Made by a program: the position numbers and the translations under genes. The notes below the pieces were generated by a model. The model worked only from the letters and a program-made list of their open reading frames with translations, was not told the DNA's origin and did no database searches. A stretch of 64,000 bases of DNA from Burkholderia sp. IMCC1007 (GTDB lineage Bacteria > Pseudomonadota > Gammaproteobacteria > Burkholderiales > Burkholderiaceae): positions 1-64,000 of the forward strand of contig NZ_JAPVQY010000023.1 in NCBI RefSeq assembly GCF_027257875.1, read 5' to 3'. Shown piece after piece: positions 48,178-59,095 of the stretch (position 1 is its first letter; every line of letters starts with the position of its first letter).

Positions 48178-48220
48178 ATGCAAAGCTCCTGGTGTTGGAT
48201 GGTGCGGAGAGAACCGCGGA

Positions 48221-48331
48221 TTAAAACGAACGCTGCGCAATGCGGTGCGCAAGCGGTAAGAGGCGAGCGATGCGTCGGGGAAACCGGTGCGGCCGATGCG
48301 CGACAACCGATCCGGTCGTGTGCTTCGTCAT
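48221..48331 (-). CDS. Small ORF (36 codons) in the nrdA leader
   Basis: Starts MTKHTTGSVV and ends HRIAQRSF, rich in Arg and His. A purine-rich GGGGCAGGG lies 5 nt before its ATG. Its stop is 43 bp before the nrdA start. I do not recognise it. It may be a leader peptide in the long nrdA 5' region or a chance ORF. Confidence 0.3.
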   Translation of the reverse strand: MTKHTTGSVVAHRPHRFPRRIARLLPLAHRIAQRSF

Positions 48332-48464
48332 GTGTACCCTGCCCCGTCGAAGTTCGCTGCGCTTGATCGCGACGCCCGGACCGCCGGGCCTGATGCGCCG
48401 CCTGAGAACTCTGCCCGCCGGCGTTGCCCGCCGGCCGGTGCCGCTCGGGTTTCCCCTGCGACAC

Positions 48465-48511
48465 ACACTATATCTAGTACAGAACTACTCAACCGGCACC
48501 AAGTATAGTGG
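48465..48511 (-). promoter_or_regulatory. Pair of NrdR-box-like sites upstream of nrdA
   Basis: Box 1 (48465-48480) reads acactatatctagtac; box 2 (48496-48511) reads gcaccaagtatagtgg. They match the NrdR consensus (acaCwAtATaTwGtgt) at about 13 and 12 of 16 positions. Their starts are 31 bp apart, three helical turns, the spacing known for NrdR pairs. They should place NrdR over the nrdA promoter when dATP/ATP is high. Confidence 0.7.
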
Positions 48512-48640
48512 ACATTCGGACGAGGTCAAAACGGAGAATTTGCGCGGAAGCTATTGACATCACCCTCGCCGCCCGGACGGGCAGATGTGACAAGGCATTG
48601 GTCGAAAAATTCTTTTTTCGCTGCCTCGAAAACCCTGCGC

Positions 48641-49231
48641 TCAGTGCTGACGGAAAGGAAAGTATCCGGCGGAAAAGCCGGCATCGCCCGCGAAGCGTTG
48701 CCAATCGAAGTGCGGGCCCGGGTCGGTCTTGCGGCCCGGCGCGATGTCGGAATGCCCGGCCACCGCATCGACCGGATAGTGCGCGGCAAGCGTGCGTGCG
48801 AGCACGCCGAGCGTCGCGTACTGCGCGGCGTCGAACGGCACGTCGTCCGCGCCTTCGAGCTCGATGCCGATCGAGAAGTCGTTGCAGCGCGGCCGACCGA
48901 AGAACTCCGACGCGCCCGCATGCCACGCGCGCTCGTCGCACGACACGAACTGCACGAGTTCGCCGTCGCGGCGGATCAGGAAGTGCGCGGACACGCGCAC
49001 GTCGCGCAGGTGGCTCTGGTAATAGGGGTGCGCATCGCAATCGAGGCGATTCAGGAACAGCGCCTCGATCGCGTCGCCGCCGAATTCGCCGGGCGGCAGG
49101 CTAATGTTGTGCACGACCACGAGCGTCGGCACCGCGCCCGCGGGCCGCGCCTCGAAATTCGGCGACGGCGCATGGCGCGCTTCGCGCACCCAGCCGTTCG
49201 CGTCGACCGACAGCAGCGGTGCGTCGCTCAT
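48641..49231 (-). CDS. ampD: 1,6-anhydro-N-acetylmuramyl-L-alanine amidase
   Basis: A 196-aa cytoplasmic zinc amidase that removes the stem peptide from recycled anhydro-muropeptides; loss of AmpD is known to derepress AmpC beta-lactamase. Zinc ligands fit VVVHNISLPPGEFGG, the AGHSDIAPGRKTDPGP motif (His and Asp), and HAGASEFFGR. The ATG overlaps the TGA of the PP0621-like gene. With mpl elsewhere in the window this covers two steps of murein recycling. Confidence 0.94.
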   Translation of the reverse strand: MSDAPLLSVDANGWVREARHAPSPNFEARPAGAVPTLVVVHNISLPPGEFGGDAIEALFLNRLDCDAHPYYQSHLRDVRVSAHFLIRRDGELVQFVSCDERAWHAGASEFFGRPRCNDFSIGIELEGADDVPFDAAQYATLGVLARTLAAHYPVDAVAGHSDIAPGRKTDPGPHFDWQRFAGDAGFSAGYFPFRQH

Positions 49232-49536
49232 CGCGCGTCGGAGCCGGTGCGATGGCGCTGCGCGTGCTCGGTGCTGCAGAAATACTCGCCGTCCGACGCG
49301 ACGGCTTCGCCCTTCGGCGCATGCACGCCGCATTCGGCACAGCGCACCATCGGTTCGGGCAGCGAGCGCACATCGCCGTTGGCGCGGCCCGCACCGGCGC
49401 CGCCGTGACCGGGCGCGCCGTCGTGGCCGGCGCCGCGGCCGGTGCGCGCCTGCGCGTGCTCGTGGGCCTGGCGCAGCTTGCGCGCGATCCACGAACCCGC
49501 GAAGAAGAGAAGAATCAGGAGAAGAATCTGTCGCAT
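49228..49536 (-). CDS. PP0621-like small membrane-anchored zinc-ribbon protein
   Basis: A 102-aa protein with an N-terminal transmembrane helix (RQILLLILLFFAGSWIA, about 2-18). A His/Gly/Ala-rich linker follows, then a C-terminal CAEC...YFCSTEH segment, a likely zinc-binding treble-clef-like site. The family has no established function. It overlaps ampD at its stop and follows the CcsA-like gene by 14 bp. Confidence 0.82.
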   Translation of the reverse strand: MRQILLLILLFFAGSWIARKLRQAHEHAQARTGRGAGHDGAPGHGGAGAGRANGDVRSLPEPMVRCAECGVHAPKGEAVASDGEYFCSTEHAQRHRTGSDAR

Positions 49537-49550
49537 CGGAAACCTGCCGT

Positions 49551-50444
49551 TCAAACCACTGAGCGGTGCAGCAGCACCTCGAAAACGAACCGGCTGCCGA
49601 CATACGCGAGCAGCAGCGCGGCGAACGACACGAGCACCCAGCGCGCGGCGCCGCGCCCGCGCCAGCCCGACGTCTTGCGCGCGACCAGCAGGCCGCCGAA
49701 CATCAGCCACGACAGCACCGCGAATACGGTCTTGTGGTCGAGCCGCAGCGCGCGCGCATCGACCTGCTCGCTGAACAGGATTCCCGATGCGAGCGTCAGC
49801 GTGAGCAGCACGAAGCCCGCGCCGATCAGTCGGAACAGCAGCTTCTCGAGCGTGAGGAGCGGCGGCAGCGTTTCGAGCCAGCTCGCGATCCAGCCGGTCG
49901 AGCCGCCGCGTCCGCCGCTTCGCAGCGACTGCAGGCGCCGCTCGACCATCAGCATCAGGACCGCGTGCAGTGCGGCGATCGCAAAGAGGCCGTACGCGAT
50001 GTTCGCGATCAGGAAGTGCATCTTGAACAGCGGCGCTGCGGCATAAGGCAGCACCCGCACGCCGCCGAACACGAGCGGCAGCAGCGACGCGACGCACGCG
50101 AGCGGCAGCACGAGCAGCCGCAGGCTGTCGAGCGGAAAGAAGAAGCTCTCGATCCAGTAGATGCCGGCGCCGAGCCAGAACATCGCGGACAGCGCGAACG
50201 CGAAGCCGAAGATCATCGCGTCGTTCGGGAAGATCGTCATGTGCAGCAGCACGCCGTGCGCGACGAGCGCGGCAAACAGCAGCGCGCGGCCGGCTCCGCT
50301 CATCCCCGACGCGGCGGACGCAGGCACCGGCACGGCCGGCACGCTCGCGACGAGTGGCGTCGCGCCCTGGCGATGCGTGCGCCAGCCTGCGACGGCAAGG
50401 CCGCCGTACAGGAATGCGGTGAGGGCATACAGTACAATATCCAT
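49551..50444 (-). CDS. CcsA/YpjD-like inner-membrane cytochrome c assembly protein
   Basis: A 297-aa protein with about eight transmembrane helices. Conserved histidines in the KMHFLIANIAYGLFAIAALH and LRLDHKTVFAVLSWL segments are the heme-handling histidines of the CcsA/ResC family. Short cytoplasmic-membrane members like this are often near ffh and of uncertain role (YpjD type). It diverges from ffh across a 90-bp gap. Confidence 0.87.
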   Translation of the reverse strand: MDIVLYALTAFLYGGLAVAGWRTHRQGATPLVASVPAVPVPASAASGMSGAGRALLFAALVAHGVLLHMTIFPNDAMIFGFAFALSAMFWLGAGIYWIESFFFPLDSLRLLVLPLACVASLLPLVFGGVRVLPYAAAPLFKMHFLIANIAYGLFAIAALHAVLMLMVERRLQSLRSGGRGGSTGWIASWLETLPPLLTLEKLLFRLIGAGFVLLTLTLASGILFSEQVDARALRLDHKTVFAVLSWLMFGGLLVARKTSGWRGRGAARWVLVSFAALLLAYVGSRFVFEVLLHRSVV

Positions 50445-50534
50445 GTTCGAAGTTTACACTAGGCCCCCTTCCCGCGACGGCTCCCTTTGTTCGGTTCCGT
50501 TGCGCCTTCGGGCCCCCACTGTCCAACGCTCCCC

Positions 50535-51902
50535 ATGCTCGACAATCTCACTCAACGGATGGCGCGCGTCGTCAAGACGCTGCGCGGCGAAGCCCGGCTC
50601 ACGGAGGCGAACACCCAGGAGATGCTCCGCGAGGTGCGTCTCGCGCTGCTGGAGGCCGACGTCGCACTGCCCGTCGTCCGCGAATTCATCGCCAAGGTCA
50701 AGGAAAAGGCGCTCGGCGAGGAAGTGATCAGCAGCCTGTCGCCGGGCCAGGCGCTCGTCGGCGTGGTCCAGAAGGAACTGACCGCGGTGATCGGCGGCGA
50801 CTACGAAGGCAAGGCCGCCGAGCTGAACCTCGCGGTCACGCCGCCCGCCGTGATCCTGATGGCCGGCCTGCAGGGCGCCGGCAAGACCACGACCGTCGGC
50901 AAGCTCGCGAAGCTGCTGCGCGAGAAGTACAAGAAGAAGGTGCTGACGGTGTCGTGCGACGTGTATCGCCCGGCCGCGATCATGCAGTTGAAAACGGTGA
51001 CCGAACAGGTCGGCGCCGACTTCTTCCCGTCCACGCCGGACCAGAAGCCCGTCGACATCGCGATCGCCGCCGTCGACTGGGCGAAGCGTCACTACCACGA
51101 CGTGCTGCTCGTCGACACGGCCGGCCGTCTGGGTATCGACGAGGCGATGATGCAGGAAATCGCCGCGCTGCACGGCACGCTGAAGCCGGCCGAAACGCTG
51201 TTCGTCGTCGACGCGATGCTCGGCCAGGATGCCGTCAACACCGCGAAGGCGTTCAGCGATACGCTGCCGCTCACCGGCGTCGTGCTGACCAAGCTCGACG
51301 GCGATTCGCGCGGCGGTGCCGCGCTGTCGGTGCGTCACGTCACGGGCAAGCCGATCAAGTTCGTCGGCGTCGCAGAAAAGCTCGACGGCCTCGAGGTGTT
51401 CCACCCGGACCGGATGGCGAACCGGATCCTCGGCATGGGCGACATCCTCGCGCTCGTCGAGGAGGCGCAGCGCGGCGTCGATGTCCAGGCCGCGCAGAAG
51501 CTCGCCGACAAGGTGAAGAAAGGCGGCGACTTCGACCTGAACGATTTCCGCGCGCAGATCTCGCAGATGAAGAACATGGGCGGCCTGTCGTCGCTGATGG
51601 ATAAACTCCCCGCGCAGTTCCAGCAGGCGGCGGCCGGTGCCGACATGGGTCAGGCCGAGAAGTCGATCCGCCGGATGGAAGGGATCATCAGCTCGATGAC
51701 GCCCGCCGAGCGCGCGAAACCCGAAATCATCAAGGCGACGCGCAAGCGCCGCATTGCAGCCGGCGCGGGCGTGCCGGTGCAGGAAGTCAACCGGATGCTG
51801 AACCAGTACGACCAGATGCGTACGATGATGAAGAAGCTGAAGGGCGGCAACATGCAGAAGATGATGCGCGGCCTGAAGGGCATGATGCCCGGCATGCGCT
51901 GA
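50535..51902 (+). CDS. ffh: Signal recognition particle protein
   Basis: A 455-aa GTPase that binds signal sequences of nascent inner-membrane proteins with 4.5S RNA and delivers them to FtsY. The N domain (1 to about 85) leads to the G domain: GLQGAGKTTT (P loop), DTAGRL, TKLDGDSRGG. The C-terminal M domain is methionine-rich (MMKKLKGGNMQKMMRGLKGMM). The ATG of MLDNLTQRM is the family start. Confidence 0.97.
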   Translation: MLDNLTQRMARVVKTLRGEARLTEANTQEMLREVRLALLEADVALPVVREFIAKVKEKALGEEVISSLSPGQALVGVVQKELTAVIGGDYEGKAAELNLAVTPPAVILMAGLQGAGKTTTVGKLAKLLREKYKKKVLTVSCDVYRPAAIMQLKTVTEQVGADFFPSTPDQKPVDIAIAAVDWAKRHYHDVLLVDTAGRLGIDEAMMQEIAALHGTLKPAETLFVVDAMLGQDAVNTAKAFSDTLPLTGVVLTKLDGDSRGGAALSVRHVTGKPIKFVGVAEKLDGLEVFHPDRMANRILGMGDILALVEEAQRGVDVQAAQKLADKVKKGGDFDLNDFRAQISQMKNMGGLSSLMDKLPAQFQQAAAGADMGQAEKSIRRMEGIISSMTPAERAKPEIIKATRKRRIAAGAGVPVQEVNRMLNQYDQMRTMMKKLKGGNMQKMMRGLKGMMPGMR

Positions 51903-51996
51903 TTTCGCCCGTCGGCCGGCGCGCGGGTTTTTGCCGTAGCGCGCGCCGTCCGTTCTGCTTCATTCTTGTTTGTATACCGACTGGCCGCCAGAACAC

Positions 51997-52548
51997 ATGA
52001 ACCGCGAAGAAGCCCTCCACATTTTCGACCACTCCGAAGAGATCGTCTCGGCCGATGCCGTCAACGCGTCGATCTCCAGGATGGCCGACGCGATCCGCGC
52101 CGAGATCGGCGACGCGTTCCCGCTCGTTCTCTCGGTGATGGGCGGCGCCGCGGTGTTTACCGGGATGCTGCTGCCGCATCTCGATTTCCCGCTCGAATTC
52201 GACTACATCCACCTGACCCGCTACCGCAACACGACGCAGGGCAGCCCGGAAATGCACTGGCGCGTCGCGCCGCGCGAATCGGTGAAGGATCGCATCGTGC
52301 TCGTGCTCGACGACATCCTCGACGAAGGCGAAACGATGGCCGCGATCCGCGACCGCATCCTCGACATGGGCGCGAAGCGCTTCCTGTCGGCCGTGCTGTG
52401 CGAGAAGACGCTCGCGAAAGCGAAGCCGCTGCACCCCGATTTCTGCGGCTTCTCGGTGCCGGACCGCTACGTGTTCGGCTGCGGGATGGACGCGAAGGGC
52501 TACTGGCGCAACCTGCCGACGATCCGTGCGCTGACCGCGAACGTCTGA
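51997..52548 (+). CDS. hpt: Hypoxanthine-guanine phosphoribosyltransferase
   Basis: A 183-aa purine-salvage enzyme making IMP/GMP from bases and PRPP. The PRPP-binding loop is VLVLDDILDEGETM and the dimer-loop SVMGGAAVFTG and YIHLTRYRN segments are typical of the type I PRTase fold. The start ATG (MNREEALHIF) is preferred; a TTG 9 codons upstream is possible. A strong terminator follows at 52571-52607. Confidence 0.9.
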   Translation: MNREEALHIFDHSEEIVSADAVNASISRMADAIRAEIGDAFPLVLSVMGGAAVFTGMLLPHLDFPLEFDYIHLTRYRNTTQGSPEMHWRVAPRESVKDRIVLVLDDILDEGETMAAIRDRILDMGAKRFLSAVLCEKTLAKAKPLHPDFCGFSVPDRYVFGCGMDAKGYWRNLPTIRALTANV

Positions 52549-52570
52549 TCGCCCTGCCCGCCATCAAGAA

Positions 52571-52607
52571 AAGCGGCGCTCCGGTTTCCCGGAGCGCCGC
52601 TTTTTTT
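52571..52607 (+). terminator. Terminator after hpt
   Basis: An ~11-bp stem (GCGGCGCTCCG with CGGAGCGCCGC) with a 6-nt loop and seven T residues. Four A residues on the other side give a weaker stop for marC. Confidence 0.93.
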
Positions 52608-52624
52608 CGTGGGTGCGCCGTGTG

Positions 52625-53227
52625 CTACAGCTGGTGCACGAACGCCCGGATACCGGCCAGCATCATCTCGACCGAGATCGCGACGAGCACGAGGCCCATC
52701 AGCCGCTCGAACGCGGCGACCGTCCGCTCGCCGAGCCATTGCTGGATCCGTTCGGCCAATACCAGCGTGACCGCACAGACGAGCATCGTGACCGTCAGCG
52801 CGCCGACCCACTCGAGCATCTTGCCGGGCGCCTGCGACGTCAACAGCATCACGGTCGCGAGCGCGGACGGGCCGGCCAGCGCCGGAATCGCGAGCGGCAC
52901 GATGAACGGTTCGCCGCCTGCGCGCGGATCGCTGCCGAGCGCGCCGTCCGGATGCGGGAAGATCATCCGCAGTGCGATCAAGAACAGCACGATCCCGCCG
53001 CCGAGCCGCAGCGACAGGTCGGTGAGGCTCATCATCCGCAGGAAGCGATCGCCGACCACCATGAAGAACAGCAGGATCACGAACGCGATCCCCACTTCAC
53101 GCAGGATCAGCTTCACGCGCCGCTCGCGCGGCACGTCCCGCATCGCCGAAATGAACAGCGGGATGTTACCCAGCGGGTCCGTGATCAGCACGAGGAGCAC
53201 GGTGGCCGACAGGAAGGTGTATTCCAC
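52625..53227 (-). CDS. MarC-family integral membrane protein
   Basis: A 200-aa protein with six hydrophobic helices. The MarC signature is present at the N-terminus (TDPLGNIPLF) and around FLIALRMIFP and VPLAIPALAGPSALATVML. The family is abundant in bacteria; early links to multidrug resistance were not confirmed, so no transport function is assigned. It converges with hpt and lies 21 bp after proS. Confidence 0.9.
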   Translation of the reverse strand: MEYTFLSATVLLVLITDPLGNIPLFISAMRDVPRERRVKLILREVGIAFVILLFFMVVGDRFLRMMSLTDLSLRLGGGIVLFLIALRMIFPHPDGALGSDPRAGGEPFIVPLAIPALAGPSALATVMLLTSQAPGKMLEWVGALTVTMLVCAVTLVLAERIQQWLGERTVAAFERLMGLVLVAISVEMMLAGIRAFVHQL

Positions 53228-53248
53228 CGTGTCCCCCGGGTGCAGCGC

Positions 53249-54985
53249 TTAGCGCGCGAGCGCCGCGCGGATCTTCTCCGTCACCGTCGCCGCGGCCGTA
53301 TCGGCCGGCAGCAGCGTCGCTTCGGCATCGCGGCGGCCCTGGTACTCGATCTTGCCTTCCTTCAGGCCGCGCTCGCCGATCACCAGGCGATGCGGCACGC
53401 CGATCAGCTCCCAGTCGGCGAACATCACGCCCGGGCGCTCGCCGCGATCGTCGAGGATCACGTCGATGCCCGCGGCCGCCAGCGCCGCGTACAGCTGGTC
53501 GGCCGCCTCGCGAACCATGTCGCTGCGGTCATAGCCCATCGGGCACAGCACGATTTCGAACGGGGCGATCGACTCGGGCCAGATGATGCCGCGATCGTCG
53601 AAGTTCTGTTCGATCGCCGCGCCGAGAATACGCGTGACGCCGACGCCGTAGCAGCCCATCAGCATCGGCTGCGGCTTGCCCGACTCGTCGAGGAACGTCG
53701 CGCCCATCGCTTCCGAATACTTGGTGCCGAGCTGGAACACGTGGCCGACCTCGATGCCGCGGCAGATGTCGATCACGCCCTTGCCGTCCGGCGACGGATC
53801 GCCCTTCTTCACGTTGCGCACGTCGGCGACTTCCGGCTCCGGCAGGTCGCGGCCCCAGTTCACGCCCGCGATGTGGTAGTCGACCTCGTTCGCGCCGACG
53901 ACGAAGTCGCTCATGTTCGCGACCGTGCGATCGGCGATCACCTTCACCGGCTTCTTCGTGCCGACCGGCCCGAGATAGCCCGGCGGCGTGCCGAACCACT
54001 CGACGATTTCCTGCTCGGTCGCGAAGCGATGGTTCTTCAGGCCCGGCAGCTTCGACACCTTGATCTCGTTCAGGTCGTGATCGCCGCGCAGCATCACGAG
54101 CCAGATGGTCGGCTCGGCGCCTTCGTTGTCGGTGGCCAGCACGATCGACTTGATCGTGCGCTCGAGCGGGATCGCCAGCAGCTCGGCGACGGCTTCGCAC
54201 TTCGCCTTGCCGGGCGTCGCGACCTTTTCCATCGCTTCGGCGGGCGCCGCGCGTTCGGCGATCAGCGGCAGCGCTTCGGCTGCCTCGATGTTTGCCGCGA
54301 ACTCGGACGTCGGGCAGTAGGCGATCGCGTCCTCGCCGGTATCGGCGATCACGTGGAACTCGTGCGAGAAGTTGCCGCCGATCGAGCCGCTGTCGGCCGC
54401 GACCGCACGGAACTCGAGACCCAGGCGCGTGAAGATGCGCACGTACGCGTCGTACATCTTGCGATACGACTCGTTCAGGCCGGCCGCGTCCTTGTCGAAC
54501 GAATACGCGTCCTTCATGATGAATTCGCGGCCGCGCATCACGCCGAAACGCGGACGGATCTCATCGCGGAACTTCGTCTGGATCTGATAGAAGTTCACCG
54601 GCATCTGCCGGTAGCTCTTGATCTGATTACGCGCGATATCGGTGATGACTTCCTCGTGCGTCGGCCCGATCACGAAGTCGTTGTCCTTGCGGTCCTTGAA
54701 GCGCAGCAGCTCGGGGCCGTACTGCTCCCAGCGGCCCGATTCCTGCCACAGCTCGGCCGGTTGCACGGCCGGCATCAGCAGCTCGATGGCGCCCGCCCGG
54801 TTCATTTCCTCGCGCACGATCGCCTCGACCTTGCGAATCGAGCGCAGGCCGACCGGCAGGTAGTTATAGATGCCGCCGGCGACACGACGGATCATGCCGG
54901 CGCGCACCATCAGCTTGTGGCTGACGATCTCTGCGTCGGCCGGTGCTTCTTTGAGGGTGCCGATAAAGAAACGGGAAGCTTTCAT
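53249..54985 (-). CDS. proS: Prolyl-tRNA synthetase
   Basis: A 578-aa class II synthetase charging tRNA-Pro, bacterial type with the ~170-residue editing domain inserted (about 225-400). Class II motifs are seen: [13 protein letters not shown] (motif 1 region), [21 protein letters not shown] (motif 2) and GCYGVGVTR (motif 3 area). The C-terminal anticodon-binding domain ends in KIRAALAR. The other half of the pair, tRNA-Pro(CGG), is at 61051. Confidence 0.97.
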   Translation of the reverse strand: MKASRFFIGTLKEAPADAEIVSHKLMVRAGMIRRVAGGIYNYLPVGLRSIRKVEAIVREEMNRAGAIELLMPAVQPAELWQESGRWEQYGPELLRFKDRKDNDFVIGPTHEEVITDIARNQIKSYRQMPVNFYQIQTKFRDEIRPRFGVMRGREFIMKDAYSFDKDAAGLNESYRKMYDAYVRIFTRLGLEFRAVAADSGSIGGNFSHEFHVIADTGEDAIAYCPTSEFAANIEAAEALPLIAERAAPAEAMEKVATPGKAKCEAVAELLAIPLERTIKSIVLATDNEGAEPTIWLVMLRGDHDLNEIKVSKLPGLKNHRFATEQEIVEWFGTPPGYLGPVGTKKPVKVIADRTVANMSDFVVGANEVDYHIAGVNWGRDLPEPEVADVRNVKKGDPSPDGKGVIDICRGIEVGHVFQLGTKYSEAMGATFLDESGKPQPMLMGCYGVGVTRILGAAIEQNFDDRGIIWPESIAPFEIVLCPMGYDRSDMVREAADQLYAALAAAGIDVILDDRGERPGVMFADWELIGVPHRLVIGERGLKEGKIEYQGRRDAEATLLPADTAAATVTEKIRAALAR

Positions 54986-55212
54986 GCGGACGGTTCCAAA
55001 TACGGCGCCCCAGGCAGGGCGCCCGAAAAAGTTTCAAGGTGAAAAAGCTGCGCGCGGCGAACAACGACGGACGACGATGGCGCAGATGACGTAGCAGACA
55101 AATCAGGGACAATTCAGCCGGTGCACCCCGGGCGGTTTCGCTCCGTCACGGTGCGCAGCGCCCGTTATCTGTTTATAATCAAAGCAATTTTAAAGGATTC
55201 GAAGGTGGTTGT

Positions 55213-55857
55213 ATGCTGGATCGTGAAGGCTTTCGCCCGAACGTCGGCATCATCCTCTTGAACGCGCGCAACGAGGTGTTTTGGGGCAAGCGGCTCCGCG
55301 AGCATTCCTGGCAGTTTCCTCAAGGTGGGATCAAGTACGGCGAGACCCCCATGCAGGCGATGTACCGGGAATTGCACGAGGAAACCGGTCTGCATCCGGA
55401 ACACGTCAAGATAATCGGCCGCACTCGCGACTGGTTGCGTTACGAGGTGCCTGACAAGTTCATCAAACGCGAAGTACGCGGTCATTACCGCGGCCAGAAG
55501 CAGATCTGGTTCTTGCTGCGGATGGTCGGACGCGATTGCGACATTTGCTTGCGCGCGACCGACCACCCGGAGTTCGATGCGTGGCGCTGGAACGAGTACT
55601 GGGTACCGCTCGATGCGGTGATCGAGTTCAAGCGGGATGTCTATCAGTTGGCGCTGACGGAACTGTCGCGCTTTCTGCGCCGCCCGGTGCAGCGAGCCGA
55701 TAAGCCGCGTGGGCCGCGTCCGTCACGCTATCCGCGCGTGATCGGCACGCAGGTCCAGCAGGCGCTGACGATTGTCGACACATCGGTGATTTGTTCGGAG
55801 ATCGAAATGGACGCGAGCACGCTCGACGAGCTGCCGCCCCAGTTGATCGGCAAGTGA
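55213..55857 (+). CDS. rppH: RNA pyrophosphohydrolase
   Basis: A 214-aa Nudix enzyme that removes pyrophosphate from mRNA 5' ends and so starts decay. The Nudix box spans residues 38-60 ([22 protein letters not shown]) with the essential E-x-x-E-E. The C-terminal ~55 residues extend beyond E. coli RppH, as in other Burkholderia. It is divergent from proS; the terminator at 55877 follows. Confidence 0.95.
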   Translation: MLDREGFRPNVGIILLNARNEVFWGKRLREHSWQFPQGGIKYGETPMQAMYRELHEETGLHPEHVKIIGRTRDWLRYEVPDKFIKREVRGHYRGQKQIWFLLRMVGRDCDICLRATDHPEFDAWRWNEYWVPLDAVIEFKRDVYQLALTELSRFLRRPVQRADKPRGPRPSRYPRVIGTQVQQALTIVDTSVICSEIEMDASTLDELPPQLIGK

Positions 55858-55876
55858 CGAGTCGGACTGCATGACC

Positions 55877-55907
55877 GGGCGCGACCTTGGTGTCGCGCCC
55901 TTTTTTT
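55877..55907 (+). terminator. Terminator of rppH
   Basis: A 9-bp stem (GGGCGCGAC, 55877-55885, with 55892-55900), a 6-nt loop and seven T residues. It ends only 14 bp before the next start codon. Confidence 0.93.
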
Positions 55908-55921
55908 ACGAGGAATGCATA

Positions 55922-56479
55922 TTGAAAGCGATTGCTCTCGCGCTCGCATCGATCGCCGCGACGTCGGTCCTGGCCGGCTGTGCGAATTCGAAAACGCCAA
56001 GCAACAAGGACGACAGCGCGTTCGTGTATCTGCTGGACCGCCAGGGCAACTGGAAGGAAAACCCGGTCGACACGCTGCCTGCGCTGCCGCAAGCGGGCGA
56101 CCTGCTGCCGTTCAACGTGTCGCAGAACACACCGCTGAAGTTCGCCATCGATGCGAAGTCGCTCGCGGTCGGTACCGACGGCGTCGTGCGATATGCGGTC
56201 GTCATCACGAGCCCGGCCGGCGCACGCAACGTGAACTACGAAGGCATCCGCTGCGACACCTACGAGTGGCGTCAGTATGCGGGCCTGAATGCGGATCACG
56301 ACGGCTGGGACCGCACGGTCGAGAACGACTGGCGCCGCATCGAGAACGGCGAGCTGAACGCGTATCACGCCGCGCTCTACCAGGACTACTTCTGCTCGAA
56401 CAAGATGCCGCAGGGCTCGACGCAGCAGATTCTGGAGAACGTCCGGTTCCACCGTACCGCGATGAGCCAGCTGCGCTGA
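55922..56479 (+). CDS. CNP1-like lipoprotein
   Basis: A 185-aa exported protein. The lipoprotein signal ends at lipobox LAGC. The mature part (VYLLDRQGNWKENPVDTLPALP, YEGIRCDTYEWRQYA, ENDWRRIENGELNAYH) resembles the CNP1-like family, first noted in Neisseria; its function is not known. The start is a TTG preceded by GAGGA at 7-8 nt; no ATG is in frame with the lipobox at a sensible distance. It begins just past the rppH terminator, so it must be expressed by read-through or from a promoter inside rppH. Confidence 0.85.
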   Translation: MKAIALALASIAATSVLAGCANSKTPSNKDDSAFVYLLDRQGNWKENPVDTLPALPQAGDLLPFNVSQNTPLKFAIDAKSLAVGTDGVVRYAVVITSPAGARNVNYEGIRCDTYEWRQYAGLNADHDGWDRTVENDWRRIENGELNAYHAALYQDYFCSNKMPQGSTQQILENVRFHRTAMSQLR

Positions 56480-56519
56480 CCGAAGCGGCACGGCCGTCCG
56501 GCCGCTGCCCGCCGCAATC

Positions 56520-56547
56520 AAAAAGCCCGCACGATGCGGGCTTTTTT
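56520..56547. terminator. Bidirectional terminator between the CNP1-like gene and proB
   Basis: An 8-bp stem (AGCCCGCA, 56524-56531, with 56535-56542), a 3-nt loop, with five A residues before and six T residues after. Confidence 0.92.
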
Positions 56548-56585
56548 GTCGCTTCTTGGTCGTTTGCCGGTGCCCGGCCGAACGG

Positions 56586-57704
56586 TTACACCAGTACGAG
56601 GTTGTCGCGGTGAATCAGCTCGGGCTCCAGCATGTAGCCGAGGACCGCCTCGATCTCGCCGCTCGGCTTGCGGTGAATCAGCTTCGTTTCCGCGCTGCTG
56701 TAGTTCGTGAGGCCACGCGCCACTTCGCGCCCGTCCGGGCCGACGCACGCGATCACCTCGCCCCGCGCGAACGCGCCCTGCACGCCGGTCACGCCGATCG
56801 GCAGCAGGCTCTTGCCGCCGCCGGTCAGCTTCTCGACCGCGCCCGCATCGATCACGACGTGCCCGCGCACCTGCAGATGATCGGCCATCCACTGCTTGCG
56901 CGCCGCCATCCGCGCGGTGCGCGCGATCAGTTGCGTGCCGATCGCCTCGCCCGCGGAGAGCCGCACCAGCACGTCGGGCTCCCGCCCGCTCGCGATCACG
57001 GTATTCGCGCCGCTGTGCGCCGCACGCTTGGCTGCCAGGATCTTCGTGAGCATCCCGCCGCGGCCGAGGCTCGAGCCCGCACCGCCCGCCATCGCCTCGA
57101 GCTCTGGCGCGCCGGCGCTCGCTTCCGCGACCAGCGTTGCGCTCGGATCCTTGCGCGGATCGGCGGTGAACAGCCCCGACTGGTCGGTCAGGATGATCAG
57201 CGCGTCGCCTTCGATCAGGTTCGCGACCAGCGCACCGAGCGTGTCGTTGTCGCCGAACTTGATTTCATCGGTGACGACCGTATCGTTCTCGTTGATGATC
57301 GGCACGACGCCGAGCCGCAGCAGCGTGAGCAGCGTCGAGCGTGCATTCAGGTAGCGCTCGCGATCGGCGAGGTCGGCGTGCGTGAGCAGGATCTGCGCGG
57401 TGCGGATATCGTGCTCGGTAAAGCGGCTCTCATAGACTTGAGCGAGCCCCATCTGGCCGACAGCGGCGGCGGCCTGCAGCTCGTCGATCTCGCGCGGGCG
57501 CTTGCTCCACCCGAGCCGCTGCATCCCTTCGGCGATCGCCCCCGAACTGACGAGCACCACTTCCTTGCCCTGAGCGCGCAGCGCGGCGATCTGGGCAGCC
57601 CAGCGGCCGATTGCAGCATGATCGAGCCCCTTGCCGTCGTTGGTCACGAGGCTGGAGCCCACCTTCACCACCAGTCGCTTCGAATCCGCGATGATCGAAC
57701 GCAT
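56586..57704 (-). CDS. proB: Glutamate 5-kinase
   Basis: A 372-aa enzyme, the first committed step of proline synthesis, feedback-inhibited by proline in the family. The amino acid kinase domain (about 1-260) has [27 protein letters not shown] and [13 protein letters not shown]-terminal PUA domain (about 275-360) follows. It is downstream of obgE, as in many proteobacteria; the gap is 90 bp. Confidence 0.96.
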   Translation of the reverse strand: MRSIIADSKRLVVKVGSSLVTNDGKGLDHAAIGRWAAQIAALRAQGKEVVLVSSGAIAEGMQRLGWSKRPREIDELQAAAAVGQMGLAQVYESRFTEHDIRTAQILLTHADLADRERYLNARSTLLTLLRLGVVPIINENDTVVTDEIKFGDNDTLGALVANLIEGDALIILTDQSGLFTADPRKDPSATLVAEASAGAPELEAMAGGAGSSLGRGGMLTKILAAKRAAHSGANTVIASGREPDVLVRLSAGEAIGTQLIARTARMAARKQWMADHLQVRGHVVIDAGAVEKLTGGGKSLLPIGVTGVQGAFARGEVIACVGPDGREVARGLTNYSSAETKLIHRKPSGEIEAVLGYMLEPELIHRDNLVLV

Positions 57705-57794
57705 CGTGCGCTGTCTCCTGTATCTGATGCCTGCCCGACCGGGCGCGATTAAATTCCGGCACCGGGCTGCGCGCCCGGTGCATGTCGGCGCCGC

Positions 57795-58910
<1,116 letters not shown>

Positions 58911-59033
58911 TTACTCCGACCAGTATTTCCGCTATTGTGCCGCGCGCCGGCGCGCTTGAACAATCTGCCGTTCGGCCGATTGCCCGCCGGTTCGGCGACA
59001 ACCACCGGCGCGCACATGCGCCCGGCGGCCAAA

Positions 59034-59067
59034 TAAAAAAAGGCCCCGCGAAGACTGCGGGGCCTTT
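59034..59067 (-). terminator. Terminator between rpmA and obgE
   Basis: A 9-bp stem (AGGCCCCGC, 59041-59049, with 59057-59065), a 7-nt loop and seven U residues on the minus strand. It lies within the rplU-rpmA-obgE string and probably lowers obgE relative to the ribosomal genes. Confidence 0.92.
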
Positions 59068-59095
59068 CGGCTACGAAGCCCTTGGGTGCCTGAAC

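Noticed and set aside
48178..48306. An in-frame TTG extension of nrdA by 43 codons.
   Set aside because: The ATG at 48177 has a good AGGAG site and the extension is Arg/Ser/Pro-rich leader-like sequence absent from NrdA proteins.
45145..48366. A 1073-codon open frame on the plus strand opposite nrdA.
   Set aside because: A complementary-strand shadow of nrdA; Arg/Val/Asp-rich and unlike any protein.
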